Position numbers and translations under genes: made by a program
Notes under the pieces: generated by a model
Databases searched by the model: none
What the model saw: only the letters and a program-made list of their open reading frames with translations
Told to the model about the DNA's origin: nothing
Source: Ruminococcus sp. UBA7013
GTDB lineage: Bacteria > Bacillota > Clostridia > Oscillospirales > Ruminococcaceae
DNA length: 26,409 nt
Direction: 5' to 3'
NCBI GenBank assembly: GCA_002449585.1
Contig: DJXD01000028.1
Coordinates: forward strand, 1-26,409
Part shown: positions 21,159-26,409 of the stretch, one piece after another
Position numbering within the stretch: the first letter of the stretch is position 1
Layout: every line of letters starts with the position of its first letter

Positions 21159-22661
21159 ATGAATTTAAGACCGGATGAAATATCCAGTATTATTAAAAAT
21201 CAGATTAAAAATTATCATGCGCAGATTTCATTGTCTGATGTCGGTACGGTCATTACTGTTGGTGATGGGATCGCCAATATTCATGGACTTGAAAAATGTA
21301 TGTCCGGTGAACTGATTCAATTTGAAAATGGCGTTTATGGTATGGCTTTGAATCTGGAACAGGATAGCGTTGGGGCAGTATTGCTCGGATCAGATGAAGA
21401 TATTAAAGAGGGTTCATCTGTCAAGAGAACAGGCGAAATCATGTCCGTGCCAGTCGGAGAAGCATTATTAGGCCGTGTCGTGAATGCATTAGGTCAGCCC
21501 ATTGATGGCGCAGGGGAACTCCATACCACAAAACGTGCCCCTATTGAAAAAGTCGCTTCGGGTGTGATTACTAGAAAATCCGTACATAAACCATTGCAGA
21601 CAGGTATCAAAGCAATTGATTCTATGATCCCGATCGGAAGAGGACAGCGTGAGCTGATCATTGGCGACAGACAAACCGGAAAAACAGCCATTGCCCTTGA
21701 TGCTATTATTAATCAAAAGGGCAAAGATATGATCTGCATCTATGTTGCAATTGGTCAGAAACGCTCCACGGTGGCCAATGTTGCCGAAACACTCCGGAAA
21801 GCCGGTGCTATGAATTATACAATCATCGTATCCGCTACCGCATCAGAGCTTGCACCTTTGCAATATATTGCACCTTATTCAGGGTGCGCAATGGGTGAGT
21901 ATTTTCTGGATCAGGGAAAAGATGTGCTGTGTGTCTATGATGATTTGTCAAAACATGCGGTTGCTTATCGTGCCTTGTCACTGTTATTGAAAAGACCGCC
22001 AGGGCGTGAAGCCTATCCGGGGGATGTATTCTATCTGCATTCCAGATTATTAGAACGAGCATGCAGCTATAATGAAAATTATGGCGGCGGTTCTCTGACA
22101 GCATTACCTATTATTGAAACACAAGCCGGAGATGTATCTGCTTATATCCCAACGAATGTAATTTCTATCACGGACGGACAAATCTTTCTTGAAACAGATC
22201 TGTTCAATGCTGGTGTGCGTCCGGCTGTAAATCCGGGTATTTCTGTTTCCCGTGTCGGAAGTGCCGCACAGATCAAGGCCATGAAAAAAGTTTCCGGTTC
22301 TCTGAAATTATCTTATTCTCAGTATAGAGAATTACAAGCTTTCTCACAGTTCGGATCTGATCTTGATGATGATACGAAAAATCGCCTTGCTATGGGTGAA
22401 AGAATCGTGGAAGTGCTCAAGCAGGATAAAAATTCCCCTGTTCCGGTAGAAATGCAGGTATGCATTATCTATGCCGTCACAAAGGGCTATTTAAATCAGA
22501 TCCCGGTTACAAAAATCAAAGAGTATCAAGAAAAATTATTTTCCTTCCTTGCGGAAAGTCATCCCGAAATTCTGAATTCGATTCTTGATACAAAAGATCT
22601 CACCAAAGAGAATGAAACCGCACTTGGCGAAGCTTTGACAGAATTTAATCAACAGTGGTGA
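21159..22661 (+). CDS. atpA: F-type ATP synthase subunit alpha
   Basis: 500 residues, full length. Alpha forms the non-catalytic nucleotide sites of the F1 hexamer. The P-loop GDRQTGKT is at residues 169-176 and the signature PAVNPGISVSRVGSAAQ is intact. The ribosome site AAAGAGGTG lies 10-15 bases before ATG. Identity and completeness are not in doubt. Confidence 0.98.
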   Translation: MNLRPDEISSIIKNQIKNYHAQISLSDVGTVITVGDGIANIHGLEKCMSGELIQFENGVYGMALNLEQDSVGAVLLGSDEDIKEGSSVKRTGEIMSVPVGEALLGRVVNALGQPIDGAGELHTTKRAPIEKVASGVITRKSVHKPLQTGIKAIDSMIPIGRGQRELIIGDRQTGKTAIALDAIINQKGKDMICIYVAIGQKRSTVANVAETLRKAGAMNYTIIVSATASELAPLQYIAPYSGCAMGEYFLDQGKDVLCVYDDLSKHAVAYRALSLLLKRPPGREAYPGDVFYLHSRLLERACSYNENYGGGSLTALPIIETQAGDVSAYIPTNVISITDGQIFLETDLFNAGVRPAVNPGISVSRVGSAAQIKAMKKVSGSLKLSYSQYRELQAFSQFGSDLDDDTKNRLAMGERIVEVLKQDKNSPVPVEMQVCIIYAVTKGYLNQIPVTKIKEYQEKLFSFLAESHPEILNSILDTKDLTKENETALGEALTEFNQQW

Positions 22662-22665
22662 TATT

Positions 22666-23532
22666 ATGCCGAATCTGAAAGATATTAAACGCCGGATGCA
22701 CAGCGTTCAGAGTACGATGCAAATTACCAAAGCGATGGAATTAGTTGCATCATCAAAGCTCAGACGTGCCAAAGAACGAGCCGAAGCCGCTCAGCCGTTT
22801 TTTGAGTCAACTTATAAATTAATGTCCGAAATCGCCGCAGAAGATCCTTATTTCAATTCTCAATTTGTCCGCAAGCGTACCCAAAAAGGTGCGGCCTTGC
22901 TAATCGTCATTGCAGGAGATCGGGGTCTTGCCGGAGGATTTAATTCCAATGTATTGAAAATTGCACAGGCAAGAATCAATGAGATCAAGACAGAAGGCGG
23001 AAATCCTATTATTATGCCGATCGGTCAGAAATCTGTTGATTATTTCGAAAACAAAGATGTGAAAATATTAAAGGCTTATGATCATATCGCTGAACATATG
23101 AATATTTATTTAGCTATGGATATGGCGGAATTGATTCTGAATACTTATAAAAGACATGAATCATTGCAGACTGTTGAAATCGTATTTACAAACTATGTAT
23201 CACCAATCATGCAGGTAGCTCAGAAAATGGATGTGATCCCGTTGGATGAAATGCCCGGCACACATCCCAGGCATTGCGCTGTTGAATATGAACCGTCTCC
23301 AGAAGAAGTCTTTGACAAATTAGTACCAAGATATGTGGCAAGCTTGATTTATGGCGCAATTGTGGAATCATTTGCATCAGAACAGGCCGCCCGGCGTACT
23401 GCTATGGAAAATGCAACTGATAACGCTACTGAAATGATAGATCATCTGTCATTGCTGTATAATAGGGCACGTCAAGGAGCTATTACACAGGAGATCACGG
23501 AAATTGTCAGTGGTGCAAATGCGCAACAATAA
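22666..23532 (+). CDS. atpG: F-type ATP synthase subunit gamma
   Basis: 288 residues, the rotor shaft of F1. The N-terminal helix MPNLKDIKRRMHSVQSTMQI and ITKAMELVASSKLR are diagnostic, as is the C-terminal helix with AMENATDNATEMI. It begins 4 bases after atpA. Its last codons overlap the start of the following methyltransferase gene by 14 bases. Confidence 0.97.
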   Translation: MPNLKDIKRRMHSVQSTMQITKAMELVASSKLRRAKERAEAAQPFFESTYKLMSEIAAEDPYFNSQFVRKRTQKGAALLIVIAGDRGLAGGFNSNVLKIAQARINEIKTEGGNPIIMPIGQKSVDYFENKDVKILKAYDHIAEHMNIYLAMDMAELILNTYKRHESLQTVEIVFTNYVSPIMQVAQKMDVIPLDEMPGTHPRHCAVEYEPSPEEVFDKLVPRYVASLIYGAIVESFASEQAARRTAMENATDNATEMIDHLSLLYNRARQGAITQEITEIVSGANAQQ

Positions 23533-24193
23533 TTTATTGATTCAGGCGATCACGAAATTTTTCGCTGGATTTCTGCTGATCTCAGTATTATTATTTCTTC
23601 CTGCTGGAACATTGCATTATAAAAACGGCTGGATTTTTATCAGCGTATTATTGATTCCTATGCTGATCATGGGGATTGTTTTAATCATCAAAAATCCGGA
23701 ACTTTTGCAAAAACGCTTGAATGCGAAAGAATCAGAATCTGAACAGAAAAAAATAGTCATATTCAGTGGAATCATGTTTCTGCTCGGATTCGTGACCGCC
23801 GGACTAAATTATCGTTTTCAGTGGCTGATGCTTCCTGATTGGTGTATGATTGCATTTTCTCTTGTCTTTTTGCTGGGTTATGCCATGTATGCCGAAGTTC
23901 TTAGAGAAAATACTTATCTTTCCAGAACTGTCGAAGTACAGGAAAATCAGAAAATTATTGATACCGGATTATACGGCATTGTCCGCCATCCGATGTATAC
24001 AGCAACAATTCTGATGTTTCTGTCTGTTCCGCTGATATTAGGCTCACTGATTTCATTTGTCATTTTCCTGTTCTATCCGGTTATTATTATGATGAGAATC
24101 CGGAATGAAGAAAAAATTTTGGAAAATGGTCTGTCTGGCTATATAGAATATAAAAAGAAAGTAAAATATAGATTATTGCCTTTTATCTGGTAA
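23519..24193 (+). CDS. Isoprenylcysteine carboxyl methyltransferase-family membrane protein
   Basis: 224 residues with about five membrane helices. The C-terminal half holds the family core: GLYGIVRHPMYTATILMFL, then RIRNEEKIL...GYIEYKKKVKYRLLPFIW, the SAM-binding RHPxY and EE signatures of ICMT/PEMT-type enzymes. Bacterial members methylate diverse lipids or small molecules; the substrate here is unknown. The gene starts inside atpG (ATG 23519, with no strong ribosome site) and lies between atpG and atpD, which are normally adjacent. An in-frame TTG at 23504 is an alternative start. Translational coupling to atpG is likely, so its level should follow that of the ATPase. Confidence 0.85.
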   Translation: MRNNNLLIQAITKFFAGFLLISVLLFLPAGTLHYKNGWIFISVLLIPMLIMGIVLIIKNPELLQKRLNAKESESEQKKIVIFSGIMFLLGFVTAGLNYRFQWLMLPDWCMIAFSLVFLLGYAMYAEVLRENTYLSRTVEVQENQKIIDTGLYGIVRHPMYTATILMFLSVPLILGSLISFVIFLFYPVIIMMRIRNEEKILENGLSGYIEYKKKVKYRLLPFIW

Positions 24194-24261
24194 TCAGAAT
24201 TTTAAAGATAGCTGTCACATAGGAAATCACAAAAATTATCAGCAATAAGGTGAAATTTATT

Positions 24262-24438
24262 ATGAAATGCTCAAACTGTAATATCGAAATGAAACAAGAT
24301 TATGAAGTGAAAGTAAATCATGCGGCATTGCTGACTTATATTTCACTTAAAAAAGGTAAGGAAGAACATCATATCAAAGCATGTATCTGTCCAGAATGTG
24401 GCAAAGTTGAATTCTATACAGATAATCAGGAAAAGTAA
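24262..24438 (+). CDS. Small zinc-ribbon protein inside the ATP synthase operon
   Basis: 58 residues with two CxxC knuckles, Cys3/Cys6 and Cys43/Cys46, plus an extra Cys41; this is a treble-clef or zinc-ribbon layout. The spacer contains His36 and His37 and a Lys-rich turn. Proteins like this are often annotated as nucleic-acid binding, but protein contact is equally possible. ATG 24262 is preferred because AAGGTG at 24247-24252 is its ribosome site; a GTG at 24250 overlaps that site. The gene lies 68 bases after the methyltransferase and 31 before atpD. Confidence 0.75.
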   Translation: MKCSNCNIEMKQDYEVKVNHAALLTYISLKKGKEEHHIKACICPECGKVEFYTDNQEK

Positions 24439-24469
24439 ATTTCTAAAAATTCACAGAAAGGATATTATC

Positions 24470-25864
24470 ATGCAGAATATTGGGAAAATCGTGCAGATCA
24501 TTGGCGCAGTCGTGGATGTCCGTTTTCAGAAAGATCAGCTCCCTCGCCTGCTGAATGCCATTACAATAGATAATCATGGAAAACAACTCGTCATTGAAGT
24601 CGCCCAGCATATCGGCGATAATATTGTCAGATGTATTTCTATGGGAAGTACTGACGGCCTTGTCCGTGGTATGGATGCCATTGACACAGGCGCACCTATC
24701 AAAGTGCCAGTTGGAAAAGATACCCTTGGCAGAATGTTCAATCTGCTCGGCGAAGCAATTGATGAGAAACCTGCCCCCGAAACAGCTGAAAAATGGGAAA
24801 TCCATCGGGAAGCCCCTAGCTATGAAGAACAGACGGCATCAAATGAAGTGCTTGAAACGGGAATCAAAGTCATTGATCTGATCGCACCATATCTGAAAGG
24901 TGGTAAAATTGGCCTGTTCGGGGGCGCTGGTGTCGGAAAGACAGTATTGATTCAGGAGTTAATCAATAATGTAGCCAATCAGCATGGCGGCATTTCTGTT
25001 TTCACTGGTGTCGGAGAACGTACCCGTGAGGGAAATGACCTCTATAATGAAATGAAAGAAAGCGGCGTTCTTGAAAAAACTGTCCTTGTCTATGGCCAGA
25101 TGAATGAGCCCCCCGGCGCAAGAATGCGTGTTGCCCTATCCGGCCTCACAATGGCTGAATATTTCCGTGATACCGAAGGTCAGGACGTATTATTATTTAT
25201 TGATAATATTTTCCGTTTCACACAGGCCGGATCAGAAGTATCTGCATTATTAGGGCGTATGCCCTCAGCGGTAGGATATCAGCCGACATTAGCCACAGAA
25301 ATGGGCGCATTGCAGGAACGTATCACATCAACACAGAAAGGTTCTATCACATCTGTCCAGGCGGTTTATGTCCCTGCCGATGATCTTACAGATCCAGCCC
25401 CGGCAACAACATTTGCTCATCTGGATGCGACTACTGTGTTATCACGTTCAATTGCATCACTTGGCATTTATCCGGCTGTAGATCCTCTTGAAAGTACTTC
25501 CAGAATTCTTGATCCGGATATTGTCGGGCATGATCATTATGAAACTGCCCGTGCTGTGCAGAGTATCTTACAGAGATACAATGAATTGCAGGATATTATT
25601 GCAATCATGGGTATGGATGAACTTTCAGAAGAAGATAAAAAAATTGTTCTCCGTGCCCGTAAGGTACAGCGTTTCCTGTCACAGCCGTTTTCCGTAGCAG
25701 AACAATTCACCGGTATGCAGGGAAAATATGTCCCCCTGAAAGAAACCATTCGGGGATTTAAGGAAATCATCGAAGGCAAGCATGATGATCTTCCAGAATC
25801 GGCTTTTCTGTTTGCAGGAACAATTGATGAAGTCGTCGAAAAAGCAAAATCCATTCAGGAATAA
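24470..25864 (+). CDS. atpD: F-type ATP synthase subunit beta
   Basis: 464 residues, full length, carrying the catalytic sites of F1. The P-loop GGAGVGKT is at residues 151-158, followed by GERTREGNDLY, the DELSEEDK region and the signature PAVDPLESTSR. ATG 24470 follows AGAAAGGAT. The frame is open to 24398, but that extension overlaps the zinc-ribbon gene and has no family match. Confidence 0.98.
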   Translation: MQNIGKIVQIIGAVVDVRFQKDQLPRLLNAITIDNHGKQLVIEVAQHIGDNIVRCISMGSTDGLVRGMDAIDTGAPIKVPVGKDTLGRMFNLLGEAIDEKPAPETAEKWEIHREAPSYEEQTASNEVLETGIKVIDLIAPYLKGGKIGLFGGAGVGKTVLIQELINNVANQHGGISVFTGVGERTREGNDLYNEMKESGVLEKTVLVYGQMNEPPGARMRVALSGLTMAEYFRDTEGQDVLLFIDNIFRFTQAGSEVSALLGRMPSAVGYQPTLATEMGALQERITSTQKGSITSVQAVYVPADDLTDPAPATTFAHLDATTVLSRSIASLGIYPAVDPLESTSRILDPDIVGHDHYETARAVQSILQRYNELQDIIAIMGMDELSEEDKKIVLRARKVQRFLSQPFSVAEQFTGMQGKYVPLKETIRGFKEIIEGKHDDLPESAFLFAGTIDEVVEKAKSIQE

Positions 25865-25873
25865 GGTGATGAC

Positions 25874-26320
25874 ATGAATACATTCCGATTAGTCATCCTT
25901 GCGCCGGATAAAGTTCTTTTTGATGATCAAGTCATTCAGCTCACAGCAAGAACAACAGAGGGCGATGTTGGCATATTAGCTGGTCATATCCGCTATGCGG
26001 CTATCCTGAAAACTGGTGTACTGACGGTAAAACTTGCAAACGGAGAAATCAGAACAGCCGCAGAATCCGGCGGCATTCTGAAAGTTTCGGATGATAAAAC
26101 CTCTGTCATGGTGACGGCGGCAGAATGGGCAGAAGAGATAGATCCCGACTGGGCTGAACGATCCCGCCGGGATGCTATGGCTAAGATTGAAGCCGCTCAG
26201 AATGAGCCTGACCGATTGGAACGGGCAAATTTAAAGCTCCAGAGAGCTTTGAATCGTTTACGGGTATCAGGTCATGGCACAGGTCAGGCAAGTCCGCCAT
26301 TGAAAAAGAAAAAACAATAA
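25874..26320 (+). CDS. atpC: F-type ATP synthase subunit epsilon
   Basis: 148 residues. The N-terminal beta-sandwich (FRLVILAPDKVLFDDQV, TEGDVGILAGHIRYAAIL) and C-terminal helical hairpin (A..RSRRDAMAKIEAAQ, then RANLKLQRALNRLRV) are standard. Epsilon couples the rotor to gamma and the c ring and can inhibit hydrolysis. The last 15 residues are a Gly/Pro/Lys tail beyond the normal end. It follows atpD by 9 bases and closes the operon. Confidence 0.95.
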   Translation: MNTFRLVILAPDKVLFDDQVIQLTARTTEGDVGILAGHIRYAAILKTGVLTVKLANGEIRTAAESGGILKVSDDKTSVMVTAAEWAEEIDPDWAERSRRDAMAKIEAAQNEPDRLERANLKLQRALNRLRVSGHGTGQASPPLKKKKQ

Positions 26321-26326
26321 AAAGAA

Positions 26327-26359
26327 AGCTCCAGGGTGGAAACGCCCTGGAGTTGTTTT
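26327..26359 (+). terminator. Intrinsic terminator of the ATP synthase operon
   Basis: CTCCAGGG (26329-26336) pairs perfectly with CCCTGGAG (26345-26352), with an 8-base loop. The tail is TTGTTTTA. It lies immediately after the atpC stop. Confidence 0.9.
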
Positions 26360-26370
26360 ATCAAAGGTTA

Positions 26371-26409
26371 GCAAGAAAACCCCTGCTTCTAAAGCGGGGG
26401 ATGAATTGC
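26371..26409. repeat. 39-base imperfect palindrome, IS200/IS605-end-like (right copy, inverted)
   Basis: Outer arms GCAA (26371-26374) and TTGC (26406-26409) are complementary. A 9-bp inner stem with one G-T pair (26380-26388 with 26392-26400) closes a CTA loop. Its reverse complement aligns with 27-65 over the full length. The window ends exactly at its outer arm, so any associated tnpB would lie beyond the window. Confidence 0.65.

Noticed and set aside
24398..24469. Longer atpD with 24 extra N-terminal residues
   Set aside because: It overlaps the zinc-ribbon gene, and family beta subunits begin near MQNIGKIVQIIG. AGAAAGGAT precedes ATG 24470.
1..26409. tRNA, rRNA, transposase or integrase genes
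   Set aside because: I saw no cloverleaf, rRNA-like stretch or transposase motif; the only mobile-element signs are the two terminal palindromes.

Overview
The window looks like a chromosomal contig from an anaerobic, low-to-mid GC Firmicute, most likely a Ruminococcus-like member of the Oscillospiraceae. The grounds are a type I dockerin on a secreted protein, Thr-rich linkers on exported proteins, BspA-type leucine-rich repeats, several well-supported TTG starts, sigma-A promoters with 17-base spacers, and an F-type ATP synthase whose c subunit carries a Na+-type site. The organism call is inference. Both ends of the window carry the same family of 39-base imperfect palindrome (27-65 and, inverted, 26371-26409), resembling ends of IS200/IS605-type elements, so the contig probably stops at repeats.

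Layout: (1) 74-4951 is an envelope operon: a DUF58 protein, a membrane transglutaminase-like protein and a secreted C39-like cysteine peptidase with a Thr-rich linker and SH3 domain. (2) prmA follows, then a convergent cytoplasmic leucine-rich-repeat protein. (3) A divergent promoter region leads to an EF-G paralogue that lacks the usual catalytic histidine. (4) A convergent gene encodes a dockerin-bearing extracellular solute-binding protein with no permease beside it. (5) After a 451-base regulatory gap with a long structured leader come a membrane-anchored GH3 (NagZ-like) enzyme and two large coiled-coil proteins. The two coiled-coil proteins share a C-terminal domain; the second has an N-terminal membrane anchor and tandem 117-base repeats. 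(6) A TetR-family regulator and an unexplained long hairpin precede the ATP synthase operon.

The ATP synthase operon runs atpI-atpB-atpE-atpF-atpH-(DUF6440-like)-atpA-atpG-(ICMT-like methyltransferase)-(zinc ribbon)-atpD-atpC from one clear promoter (18385-18413) to one clear terminator (26327-26359). It is complete but has three non-ATPase genes inserted at two points. The c subunit has Glu38 plus Glu71 with Val69, Ser72, Thr73 and Tyr76, the two-carboxylate Na+-binding arrangement described for Fusobacterium nucleatum.

The best candidates for something undescribed are the paired coiled-coil proteins with a shared C-terminal domain (12535-17562), the methyltransferase and zinc-ribbon pair embedded in the ATP synthase operon, and the two structured non-coding stretches at 11025-11177 and 18261-18335.
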